From assembly GCA_964499865.1 (NCBI GenBank), contig CAZCPY010000058.1, forward strand, positions 1 through 18,624: 18,624 nucleotides of DNA, read 5' to 3'. Source of the stretch: JANOGU01 sp964499865. Its GTDB lineage: Bacteria; Pseudomonadota; Alphaproteobacteria; Rhodobacterales; Rhodobacteraceae. The notes under the pieces are model-generated. The model had not been told where the DNA came from. It ran no database searches and saw only the letters and a list, made by a program, of their open reading frames with translations. The position numbers and the translations under genes are program-made. Shown here piece by piece: positions 6,712-13,710 of the stretch. The stretch's first letter is position 1. Every line of letters begins with the position of its first letter.

Positions 6712-8637
6712 ATGGACGACCAGAACCAGACCAAGAACCTGATCCTTGCCACGGCCCTGAGCTTTCTGGTCATCCTGGTCTGGTTCATCCTGTTCCCGCC
6801 GCCGGAAGCCCCCGCCCCGGACCCCGCCGCGGTGACCGCGGAAACGCCCGCTGCCGCGACCGATACCCCCGCCGCCATCGCGGCCGGGACGCTCGTCGGC
6901 ACGGGCGCCGGCACGGGCGCCGAAACGCCGCAGCCCGACGCCCCCCGCATCCCGCTGGCGACGCCAAAGCTGTCGGGGTCGGTGTCGGCCTACGGCGGGC
7001 GGATCGACGACCTCAAGCTGACCGGCTACCGCGAGACGCTGGCGCCGGACAGCGAAACCGTGCGGATGCTGTCGCCGGTGGGGCAGCCCCTGTCCTACTA
7101 TGCGGTCTTCGGCTGGCTGCCGGGCCGCGGGATGGCGGCCGAGGACGTGCCGGGCGCCAGCACCACCTGGGCGGTGCCCGAAGGTGCCACGCTGACGCCC
7201 GAAACCCCGGTGACGCTGACCTGGGACAACGGCAAGGGCCTGGCCTTCAGCCGCCGGATCGCGGTGGATGCGGACTACATGTTCACCGTGACCGACACGG
7301 TCACCAACAGCGGCACCGATGAGGCGCGGCTTGCGCCCTACGGCGTGATCGCGCGCCACGGCCTGCCGAAGCTGCAGAACATCTTCGTCGTCCACGAAGG
7401 CGCCATCCGCCGCACCGACGGCAAGTTGCAGGAAACCGACTATGCCGACATGGTCGACCTGCCGGTGCAGGAACGCGAGGGCGCGCCGGCCGAGGTGATC
7501 GAGGCCACGACCGATGGATGGATCGGCTTCACCGACCACTACTGGATGGCGACCCTGATCCCGGCGCAGGGCGCGCCCTGGACGGCGGTGCTCAAGTACG
7601 TGCCGGGCGGCAACATCTACCAGACCGAGGTGCGCCAGCCCGTGCAGGCCGTGGCCCCGGGTGCGAGCGTCACCGTCTCGACGCGCCTCTACGCGGGCGC
7701 CAAGGAATGGGCGACGATCCGCGGCTACCAGAACGACGAGGGCATCGCGGGTTTCATCGACTCGATCGACTGGGGCTGGTTCTTCTTCCTGACCAAGCCG
7801 ATCTTCGCCGTGCTGCACTGGCTGCACGGGCTGATCGGCAATATGGGCCTTGCGATCATCGGCCTGACCTTCGTGCTGAAGCTTCTCGTGCTGCCGCTGG
7901 CCTACAAGTCCTACGTCTCGATGGCGCGGATGAAGGAGCTGCAGCCCGAGATGGAGGCGCTGAAGGAGCGCGCAGGCGACGACCGCCAGCGCCTGCAGCG
8001 CGAGATGATGCAGCTGTACAAGGACAAGAAGGTCAACCCGGCCGCCGGCTGCCTGCCGATCCTGATCCAGATTCCGATCTTCTTCTCGCTCTACAAGGTG
8101 ATCTTCGTCACCATCGAGTTGCGCCACGCGCCCTTCTTCGGCTGGCTCAACGACCTGTCGGCGCCGGATAGCTCGTCGCTGTTCAACCTGTTCGGCATCC
8201 TGCCCTGGGCCGCGCCGCCGACCGGCAGCTTCCTGCACCTGATCTTCCTTGGCCTGCTGCCGATCCTCTTGGGCATCACCATGTGGCTGCAGCAAAAGCT
8301 GAACCCCACGCCGACCGATCCGGCCCAGGCCGCGATCTTCGCCTGGATGCCCTGGATCTTCATGTTCATGCTGGGCGGCTTCGCCTCGGGCCTGGTGGTC
8401 TACTGGATCACCAACAACATCATCACCTTCACCCAGCAATACCTCATCATGCGCAGCCACGGGCACACGCCCGACATCTTCGGCAACATCCGCGCCAGTT
8501 TCCGCAAGGCGCCGGCGGCGGCGGGCAAGGCCGCCAATGCGCCGGGCAAGCCCGCAGCGCCAAAGGCGCCGCCCGCAGCCGCGCCCGACAAGCCGCCCCG
8601 TGCGCCCTCCGGCACGCCGCGCAAGAAGGGCAAGTGA
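6712..8637 (+). CDS. yidC: Membrane protein insertase YidC (Oxa1/Alb3 family)
   Basis: This 641-residue insertase places inner-membrane proteins alone or with SecYEG. TM1 (about 9-28) is followed by an Ala/Pro/Thr-rich linker and a large periplasmic beta domain (about 80-340). The conserved Oxa1 core (about 350-595) includes WGWFFFLTKPIF, MARMKELQPEMEALKER, MMQLYKDKKVNPAAGCLP and SGLVVYWITNN. The polar groove residue that is Arg in E. coli is Lys390 here (TFVLKLLVLP), as is common in alphaproteobacteria. The tail is rich in Lys, Ala and Pro and ends RKKGK, fitting ribosome contact. The ATG at 6712 has GAGG upstream. The stop codon overlaps the next gene by one base (TGATG). Confidence 0.97.
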   Translation: MDDQNQTKNLILATALSFLVILVWFILFPPPEAPAPDPAAVTAETPAAATDTPAAIAAGTLVGTGAGTGAETPQPDAPRIPLATPKLSGSVSAYGGRIDDLKLTGYRETLAPDSETVRMLSPVGQPLSYYAVFGWLPGRGMAAEDVPGASTTWAVPEGATLTPETPVTLTWDNGKGLAFSRRIAVDADYMFTVTDTVTNSGTDEARLAPYGVIARHGLPKLQNIFVVHEGAIRRTDGKLQETDYADMVDLPVQEREGAPAEVIEATTDGWIGFTDHYWMATLIPAQGAPWTAVLKYVPGGNIYQTEVRQPVQAVAPGASVTVSTRLYAGAKEWATIRGYQNDEGIAGFIDSIDWGWFFFLTKPIFAVLHWLHGLIGNMGLAIIGLTFVLKLLVLPLAYKSYVSMARMKELQPEMEALKERAGDDRQRLQREMMQLYKDKKVNPAAGCLPILIQIPIFFSLYKVIFVTIELRHAPFFGWLNDLSAPDSSSLFNLFGILPWAAPPTGSFLHLIFLGLLPILLGITMWLQQKLNPTPTDPAQAAIFAWMPWIFMFMLGGFASGLVVYWITNNIITFTQQYLIMRSHGHTPDIFGNIRASFRKAPAAAGKAANAPGKPAAPKAPPAAAPDKPPRAPSGTPRKKGK

Positions 8638-9392
8638 TGGCCGCGCGGCTGGCCCACCTGTGCCGGCACCCGATCAAGTCGGCGGGCTTTGAAGAGGTCG
8701 CCCGGGTGCTGCTCGAGGCCGGCCGCGCCTTCCCCTTCGACCGCGCTTGGGCGGTGGCGCATGCGGCGGCCAGGTTCGGGCCCGGGGGGCCGGGGGGCTG
8801 GGCGCCCAAGCTGAACTTCCTGCGCGGCTGGGGGTCGGCGGAGCTGATGGCGGTGGCCTGCACCTCGGACCCCGCCGCGCGGACCGTCACCCTGTCCCAC
8901 CCCCGCCGCCCGACCGCGACCTTCGCGCCCGACCGCGACGGCGCGGCGCTCGTCGACTGGCTGCGCCCGCTCTGGCCCGAGGTGCGGCCTGACCCGGCCT
9001 TCGTGGTGCGCGTCGCGGGCCAGCCGATGACCGACGTGCCCGACCCCTTCGTGGCGGTGCTGAACCTCGCCTCGAACCGCGCGCTGGCCGACAGGCTGGG
9101 GCAGGACCTGTCGATCCACCGCTGGCGCGGCAACCTCTGGGTCGAAGGCTGGGCGCCGTTTGCAGAGCTGGACATGGTGGGGCACGAGATCGCGGTCGGC
9201 GCGGTGCGCCTGCGCCTCGAGGCACGCATCGGACGCTGCCGCGCGACCGAGGCCAACCCCGCCACCGGCACCTTCGACGCGCCCACGCTTCGGGGGCTGG
9301 AGGAAGGCTGGGGCCACCAGGACTTCGGCGTCTACGCCCGCGTCATCGAAGGCGGGTGGCTGGCCGTCGGCGATGCGGTGGCGCCGACGTGA
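8637..9392 (+). CDS. MOSC domain-containing protein
   Basis: This 251-residue protein has the N-terminal MOSC beta-barrel (HLCRHPIKSAGFEEV at the start) and the C-terminal MOSC domain (about 100-250), including NLASNRAL, GRCRATEANPATGTFD and a closing segment HQDFGVYARVIEGGWLAVGD. The conserved Arg-Cys pair of the MOSC fold is present (C201), which in related mARC/YcbX proteins coordinates molybdenum. It may therefore be a molybdenum-cofactor-dependent reductase or a sulfur carrier; the substrate is unknown. It is translationally coupled on both sides (TGATG with yidC, GTGA with yihA). From memory the same order occurs in other Rhodobacterales, so the position looks conserved although no mechanistic link to insertion or ribosome assembly is obvious. 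Confidence 0.9.
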   Translation: MAARLAHLCRHPIKSAGFEEVARVLLEAGRAFPFDRAWAVAHAAARFGPGGPGGWAPKLNFLRGWGSAELMAVACTSDPAARTVTLSHPRRPTATFAPDRDGAALVDWLRPLWPEVRPDPAFVVRVAGQPMTDVPDPFVAVLNLASNRALADRLGQDLSIHRWRGNLWVEGWAPFAELDMVGHEIAVGAVRLRLEARIGRCRATEANPATGTFDAPTLRGLEEGWGHQDFGVYARVIEGGWLAVGDAVAPT

Positions 9393-10039
9393 GCCTGCCC
9401 TTTCCCGAGACGCCGCCCCCCGACGCGGCACTTGTTGAGCGCGGGCGGCTGCTGTTCGCGGGGCCCGTCGATTTCCTGAAAGGCGTCACGGCGCTTGCGG
9501 GCCTGCCGCCCGCGGACCGGGCCGAGGTTTGCGTGGCGGGCCGCTCGAACGTAGGAAAGTCCAGCCTGATCAACGCACTGACCGGCCGCAAGGCGCTCGC
9601 GCGGGCGTCCAACACGCCGGGGCGGACGCAGGAGATCAACTTCTTCACCCTGGGCGAGGCGGCCTATCTGGTGGACCTGCCGGGCTATGGCTATGCCGAG
9701 GCGCCGGTGGCCACGGTGGCCAGGTGGCAGGCCCTGCTGCGGGCCTATCTTTCGGGCCGCGTGACCCTGCGCCGCGCGCTGGTGCTGATCGACATGCGGC
9801 ACGGGATCAAGGCGGTGGACGAGGAGATCCTCGGCCTGCTCGACCGCGCGGCGGTGACCTTCCAGGCCGTGCTGACCAAGGCCGACAAGGTGAACGCGGC
9901 CACGCGCGAGGCGACGCTGGCGCAAGTGCGCGGCGCGCTGCGGGCGCATCCTGCGGCCTTCCCCGAGATCGTGGTCACCTCGTCCGGGACGGGCGAGGGC
10001 ATCCCGACGCTGCGCGCGATCATCGCCGGGCTGACCTGA
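9389..10039 (+). CDS. yihA: Ribosome biogenesis GTP-binding protein YihA/YsxC (EngB)
   Basis: This 216-residue TRAFAC-class GTPase is needed for late assembly of the large ribosomal subunit. The G motifs are clear: G1 GRSNVGKS (51-58), G2 around NTPGRTQEINFF (75-86), G3 DLPGYG (96-101), G4 TKAD (163-166) and G5 TSSG (197-200). The chosen start is the GTG at 9389, which overlaps the MOSC gene's stop codon (GTGA) and gives the usual N-terminus. The in-frame ATG at 9356 lies deeper in the MOSC gene. It is the last gene of the rpmH operon and faces the EAL gene convergently. Confidence 0.96.
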   Translation: MSLPFPETPPPDAALVERGRLLFAGPVDFLKGVTALAGLPPADRAEVCVAGRSNVGKSSLINALTGRKALARASNTPGRTQEINFFTLGEAAYLVDLPGYGYAEAPVATVARWQALLRAYLSGRVTLRRALVLIDMRHGIKAVDEEILGLLDRAAVTFQAVLTKADKVNAATREATLAQVRGALRAHPAAFPEIVVTSSGTGEGIPTLRAIIAGLT

Positions 10040-10070
10040 GCGCGGAAGGCTGGGTCCGAAGGGAGCGTGC

Positions 10071-10109
10071 CCTTGCCGCGCACCACGCCACGGACGACGG
10101 GTGGCAAGG
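10071..10109. terminator. Possible terminator after yihA (weak)
   Basis: A 7-bp inverted repeat CCTTGCC (10071-10077) and GGCAAGG (10103-10109) lies 32 bp after the yihA stop, with a 25-nt loop. No T-run follows. It is the only dyad I see in this convergent gap besides the tandem repeat, so it is offered with low weight. Confidence 0.25.
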
Positions 10110-10150
10110 CAAGCTGCGTGCAGAGCAGGCACCCCGCCGCGCGCCACCGC

Positions 10151-10200
10151 ACCCTGCCGCACCCTGCCGCACCCTGCCGCACCCTGCCGCACCCTACCGC
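10151..10200. repeat. Five tandem copies of a 10-bp unit (ACCCTGCCGC)
   Basis: Four perfect copies (10151-10190) are followed by a fifth with one change, ACCCTACCGC (10191-10200). The unit sits between the convergent yihA and EAL genes. The changed base in the fifth copy creates the TAG stop codon of the EAL gene (10194-10196 on the minus strand). Ten is not a multiple of three, so the array reads through all frames. Confidence 0.9.
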
Positions 10201-11735
10201 GCGCGCGACCCGATGCGGACGGTGACGCCCGCGCGCGCCCGGTGTGCGGCGATCCAGTCGGCGGTGTCCTCGAAGGGCATCGGGCGGCCGATGGAATAGC
10301 CCTGTACATGCCCGCAGCCCAGTTGCGCCAGCATCGCGTGTTCGCCCGGCGTCTCCACCCCCTCGGCCAGCGTGCCGAGGCCCAGCCGTTCCGCCATCGA
10401 CAGCACCGCCGAGACGATCTTCTGCTGGTCGCGGTCCTCGTCCACGCGGGTGACGAAGCTGCGGTCGATCTTGATCCGGCGCACGGCAAAGCGGCGGATG
10501 TTCGACAGCGGCGCGTTGCCGGTGCCGAAATCGTCCAGGTCGATGCCGCAGCCCAGTGCCGCGAGCTGGCTGATGTTGCGCACCACGACGTCGTTGTCGG
10601 TCTGCGCCACCACGGTTTCGAGGATTTCCACGGACAGCCGGTCGGGCGCGATGTCGAAACGGTCAAGCTCCCATTTCACCTTTTCGGGCAGGCGCGGGTT
10701 GCGCAGCTCGGCGGCCGAGAAGTTCACCCCGACCGACGGAATGCGCAGGCCCGCCTTGTCCCAGCGCGACAGGGCCGAAAGCGCCTGGAACAGCATCACC
10801 TCGCACAGCCGTTCGGACAGCCCCGCGTCGTCGATGGCGGGCAGGAATTCGGCGGGGGGGACGAGGCCGCGGTCGGGGTGGTGCCAGCGCGCCAAGGCCT
10901 CGAACCCCGAAACGGCGCCGGTGTCGGTGTCGACCTGGGGCTGGAAATGCGGGCGGATCTGGCCTTCGTCCAGCGCCGCCTCGAGCTGCGCGCGGTAGGC
11001 GTCGCGGTCGGCGCGCTTGCGCGCCATGTCGGGAAGATAGGCGCGGATCGCGCCGGGGCCGTTGCGCAAGGCCTCGTCCGCCGCGACCTGGGCCGCGTCC
11101 AGCATCGACCGGCCGTTCGCCTCGGGCGCGCGGCCGGCAAGGCAGAAGCCAACCGAGACGGTCACGTAAAGCCGCGCCGCGTCGATCGGCACCGGCGGGC
11201 TGAGCGCGGCCTGCAGGCGCGCGGAAAGCTGCACAAGCACCTCGAGGTCCAGCCGCCGCACCGGGCCCAGCGCCACGGCAAAGCCGCCGCCTTCCAGGCG
11301 GGCGACCGTGTCGCCCTCGCGCAGCGCCCCGCACAGCCGTTCGCTGCAGCGGGTCAGCACCTCGGTCTGCGCGGCGCGGCCGTGGCGGTCGAGCAGGCGG
11401 TCGGCCTCGTCGATCTGCAGCACCAGGCAGGCGGTCGTCCGGCCGGTCGCGACCGCTTCGCCAAGCGCATGGTCCAGCGCGCCGATCACCTGTGGCCGCA
11501 GCGCCAGGCCCGACAGGCCGCCCATCGGCAGCGCGGGGTCGCGGTAGTGGAAGGCGCCGGCCATGGCAAAGACCAGCGGCAGGCCCAGGGCGGCGATGAT
11601 CAGCGCCTGTTCGCCGCCCAGCCAGAAGGTCGCCAGCGTCACCGCGGGCAGGAAGATCATCAGCTCCGGCCGTCTGAGAAAGCCCGACGCCGACCGGTAC
11701 AGGGTCAGGATCCGGGCCGGAAGTCTGAACGCCAT
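10194..11735 (-). CDS. EAL-domain c-di-GMP phosphodiesterase with degenerate GGDEF domain
   Basis: From the preferred start this is a 513-residue membrane protein (numbering below counts from the alternative ATG at 11753, six codons upstream). Two TM helices (about 31-66) are followed by a GGDEF-like domain (about 80-240) and an EAL domain (about 250-505). The GGDEF signature reads EGGGF (154-158), so cyclase activity should be lost. The EAL domain keeps its metal and catalytic motifs: FEALARW (E285), NFSAAEL, EILET, DDFGTG (407-412), KID, EGVET (464-468) and QGYSIGRP. It should hydrolyse c-di-GMP to pGpG, a signal that usually controls motility and adhesion. The ATG at 11735 has GAGG 7 nt upstream; those at 11741 and 11753 lack good spacing. 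The stop codon comes from a variant tandem-repeat unit. ttcA lies 90 bp upstream on the same strand. Confidence 0.9.
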   Translation of the reverse strand: MAFRLPARILTLYRSASGFLRRPELMIFLPAVTLATFWLGGEQALIIAALGLPLVFAMAGAFHYRDPALPMGGLSGLALRPQVIGALDHALGEAVATGRTTACLVLQIDEADRLLDRHGRAAQTEVLTRCSERLCGALREGDTVARLEGGGFAVALGPVRRLDLEVLVQLSARLQAALSPPVPIDAARLYVTVSVGFCLAGRAPEANGRSMLDAAQVAADEALRNGPGAIRAYLPDMARKRADRDAYRAQLEAALDEGQIRPHFQPQVDTDTGAVSGFEALARWHHPDRGLVPPAEFLPAIDDAGLSERLCEVMLFQALSALSRWDKAGLRIPSVGVNFSAAELRNPRLPEKVKWELDRFDIAPDRLSVEILETVVAQTDNDVVVRNISQLAALGCGIDLDDFGTGNAPLSNIRRFAVRRIKIDRSFVTRVDEDRDQQKIVSAVLSMAERLGLGTLAEGVETPGEHAMLAQLGCGHVQGYSIGRPMPFEDTADWIAAHRARAGVTVRIGSRAR

Positions 11736-11826
11736 CGCCATGCCTCGCGCCATCGGGGCGGCCGGGCTGGCCGTCCCTTGGCGTCAGGCTTGATCTGCAA
11801 GGCTGAGCAGACCCTTAACGCGCACG

Positions 11827-12687
11827 CTAAAGTTGCGGAAGATTCTTCGCTTCCGCCACAAGCCCGGCAAAGTCGAACAGCGCGGGGTCGGCCAGATGGC
11901 CGGGACGCACGTTCGTCAGCGCCCGGAACATCACCTGCCGCCGACCGGGGCTTGCCGCCTCCCAGCCGTCCAGCAGCGCCTTGACCTGCGCCCGCTGCAA
12001 CCCCTCCTGGCTGCCGCACAGGTCGCAGGGGATGATCGGATAGCCCATGGCACGGGCAAAGCGGTCGCAATCGGCCTCGGCCACGAAGGCGAGCGGGCGC
12101 AGCACGGTCAGGTCGCCGTCCTCGTTCACGAGCTTGGGCGGCATCGCCGCCAGACGGCCGCCGTGGAACAGGTTCATCAGGAACGTCTCGAGGATGTCGT
12201 CGCGGTGGTGCCCAAGGACGACCGCCGCACAGCCCTCTTCCCGCGCGATGCGGTAAAGGTTGCCGCGCCGCAGCCGCGAACACAGGCTGCAATAGGTCCG
12301 CCCCTGCGGCACCTTGGACACCACGACGGAATAGGTGTCCCGGTATTCGATCCGGTGCGCCACGCCCATGCGCCTCAGGAAGTCCGGCAGCACGGTCGCC
12401 GGAAAGCCGGGCTGGCCCTGGTCCAGGTTGCAGGCCAGCAGGTCCACGGGCAGAAGGCCGCGCCATTTCAGCTCGTGCAGCACGGCCAGCAGCGTGTAGC
12501 TGTCCTTGCCGCCCGACAGGCAGACCAGCCAGCGGTCGCCGGGGCGCAGCATGCCGTAGGTCTCGATCGCCGCCCGCGTCTCGCGCACCAGCCGCTTGCG
12601 CAGCTTGCGGAACTCGGTCGACGCGGGCGCGCCCGCGAACAGCGGGTGGATGTCGGCGCCTGTGTCGTCAAGGTCGTCGTCCAGCAT
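11827..12687 (-). CDS. ttcA: tRNA 2-thiocytidine(32) synthetase TtcA
   Basis: This 286-residue enzyme thiolates cytidine 32 of certain tRNAs, including some tRNA-Arg species, using ATP and an iron-sulfur cluster. The PP-loop SGGKDS is at 58-63. The Cys pair in TYCSLCSRLRRG (C133, C136) and C221 in PCDLCGSQ match the cluster ligands of TtcA. LGHHRDDILETFLMNLF is the typical family segment. The ATG at 12687 gives an acidic N-terminus (MLDDDLDD), with AGG just upstream and GAGG further away. The gene ends in TAG. It is transcribed toward the EAL gene and away from the SDR gene's terminator-like hairpin. Confidence 0.95.
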   Translation of the reverse strand: MLDDDLDDTGADIHPLFAGAPASTEFRKLRKRLVRETRAAIETYGMLRPGDRWLVCLSGGKDSYTLLAVLHELKWRGLLPVDLLACNLDQGQPGFPATVLPDFLRRMGVAHRIEYRDTYSVVVSKVPQGRTYCSLCSRLRRGNLYRIAREEGCAAVVLGHHRDDILETFLMNLFHGGRLAAMPPKLVNEDGDLTVLRPLAFVAEADCDRFARAMGYPIIPCDLCGSQEGLQRAQVKALLDGWEAASPGRRQVMFRALTNVRPGHLADPALFDFAGLVAEAKNLPQL

Positions 12688-12747
12688 GCGCCTGCTTCAC
12701 CTCACCGGCGCGCCGCGGTCAAGGCGCAAGCGTGGCTCCGCCCGCCG

Positions 12748-12771
12748 GCCACCGGTCCCAGGACCGGTGGC
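12748..12771. repeat. Inverted repeat GCCACCGGTCC-CA-GGACCGGTGGC
   Basis: Two perfect 11-bp arms are separated by CA, 60 bp upstream of the ttcA start. It is an extended dyad that could be a cruciform, an operator for ttcA or part of an intergenic repeat. No other copy is seen in the window. Confidence 0.6.
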
Positions 12772-12821
12772 GGACGCGATGGTCGGCCCCGGGATAACAG
12801 GAACGGGATGAAGGGCCCGAT

Positions 12822-12880
12822 GTTCATCTCTTCCCAAATATCCTCGGGGGTCCGGGGGCAGACAGCCCCCGGGGGTGCCG
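12822..12880. repeat. Rhodobacterales-type intergenic element with hairpin
   Basis: A stretch reading TTCATCTCTTCCCAAATATCC is followed by a G-rich block and the hairpin CCGGGGGC-AGACA-GCCCCCGG (12852-12872). From memory, closely similar CCCAAATA...GGGGGCAGACAGCCCCC elements occur many times between genes in Rhodobacteraceae genomes. Here it follows the SDR gene (minus strand) and may stop its transcription, although no T-run follows the stem. Confidence 0.45.
12852..12872 (-). terminator. Hairpin after the SDR gene, possible terminator
   Basis: An 8-bp all-GC stem with a 5-nt loop begins 22 bp after the SDR stop codon. The lack of a T-run makes it an imperfect intrinsic terminator, but GC-rich genomes often use such stems. 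Confidence 0.4.
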
Positions 12881-12893
12881 CAGGCGCTGCGCC

Positions 12894-13619
12894 TCAGACG
12901 TGCTGCGCCCCGTTCACCTCGATCTCGGCGCCCGAGATATAGCTCGACTGCTCCGAACACAAAAAGAAGATTGCGTCCGCCACCTCGCGCGGCTGGCCAA
13001 GGCGCTGGAGGGGCAGCTTTTCCACGATCTTGTCGGTGCCGGGCGACAGGATCGCGGTTTCCACCTCGCCGGGTGCGATGGCGTTCACGCGCACGCCCAG
13101 GGGGCCGAAGTCATGCGCCATCTCGCGCGTCAGCGCGGCCAGCGCGGCCTTGGACGTGGCATAGGCCGCCCCGGCAAAGGGATGCACGCGCACCCCGGCG
13201 ATCGAGGTGACATTGACGATGGCGCCCCTGGCCGCCACGAGTTCCTGCTGCAGCGCCCGGGCCAGGATCACGGGGGCGAAGAAGTTGACGTGGAACACCT
13301 GCCCCCAGACCCGCAGGTCGGTGTTCAGCGTGTTCAGCCGCGCCCCGCCCTCGCCCTTGGGCGAGATCCCCGCGTTGTTCACCAGCGCGTGCAGCATGCC
13401 GCCCTCCAGTTTGCCGCGGATCGTCTCCACCGCGGCGATGGTCTTGTCGGGGCTGGCGAGGTCGATCTGGACGTGGTTCTCCTCGGCGTCCGGCCAGGGG
13501 CAGCGGGGGTCGAAGGGCTGGCGGGAACAGGTCAGCACGCGCCAGCCCTCGGCGCCGAAGCGCTTGACGGTGGCGTGCCCGATGCCGCGGCTCGCGCCGG
13601 TAAGGAGAAGCGTTTTCAT
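12894..13619 (-). CDS. SDR family NAD(P)-dependent oxidoreductase
   Basis: This 241-residue classical short-chain dehydrogenase has the cofactor motif TGASRGIG (7-14), NNAG (81-84), catalytic Ser139 (NVTSIAG), Tyr153-x-x-x-Lys157 (YATSK), and a C-terminal ISGAEIEVNGAQHV. Arg11 after Ser10 leans toward NADP, but this is not decisive. The substrate cannot be read from sequence. It resembles 3-oxoacyl-ACP reductase-type enzymes without being FabG in context. The ATG at 13619 is chosen because MKTLLLTGAS is the normal SDR N-terminus. It is divergent from argB with a 91-bp gap and is followed by an intergenic element and ttcA. Confidence 0.92.
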   Translation of the reverse strand: MKTLLLTGASRGIGHATVKRFGAEGWRVLTCSRQPFDPRCPWPDAEENHVQIDLASPDKTIAAVETIRGKLEGGMLHALVNNAGISPKGEGGARLNTLNTDLRVWGQVFHVNFFAPVILARALQQELVAARGAIVNVTSIAGVRVHPFAGAAYATSKAALAALTREMAHDFGPLGVRVNAIAPGEVETAILSPGTDKIVEKLPLQRLGQPREVADAIFFLCSEQSSYISGAEIEVNGAQHV

Positions 13620-13658
13620 GGCGCGGAAGGTGAGCCTTTCGGTCGGGAAAGTCCATCC

Positions 13659-13687
13659 TTGGCAAGGCCCTTGCCGGGGTCTATTCC
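13659..13687 (+). promoter_or_regulatory. Promoter of argB
   Basis: A -35 box TTGGCA (13659-13664) and a -10 box TATTCC (13682-13687) are 17 bp apart. Transcription would start near 13694, leaving a leader of about 17 nt that contains the GGAGG ribosome-binding site (13698-13702). The palindrome at 13661-13675 overlaps the -35 box and spacer. Confidence 0.55.
13661..13675. promoter_or_regulatory. Candidate operator in the SDR/argB divergent promoter
   Basis: GGCAAGG-C-CCTTGCC is a perfect 7-bp dyad around a single central base. It overlaps the -35 box and spacer of the argB promoter, a position where a bound dimer would block RNA polymerase. It may also affect the divergent SDR gene. The regulator is unknown. 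Confidence 0.4.
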
Positions 13688-13710
13688 GGCGCGCGACGGA
13701 GGCCGCCTGC

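Noticed and set aside
6577..8466. 629-codon minus-strand open frame opposite yidC
   Set aside because: Composition is His/Arg/Gly-rich and non-protein-like. Long antisense frames are expected at this G+C, and yidC is clearly real.
11810..11832. TTAA followed 7 bp later by GCTA near the end of ttcA, as a CtrA site for the EAL gene
   Set aside because: Only one half-site matches TTAA-N7-TTAA, so it is within chance expectation.
12694..12722. TTGACC 17 bp from TGAAGC upstream of ttcA, as a promoter
   Set aside because: The -10 is weak and would start transcription at the ATG itself; the same bases look more like a ribosome-binding region.
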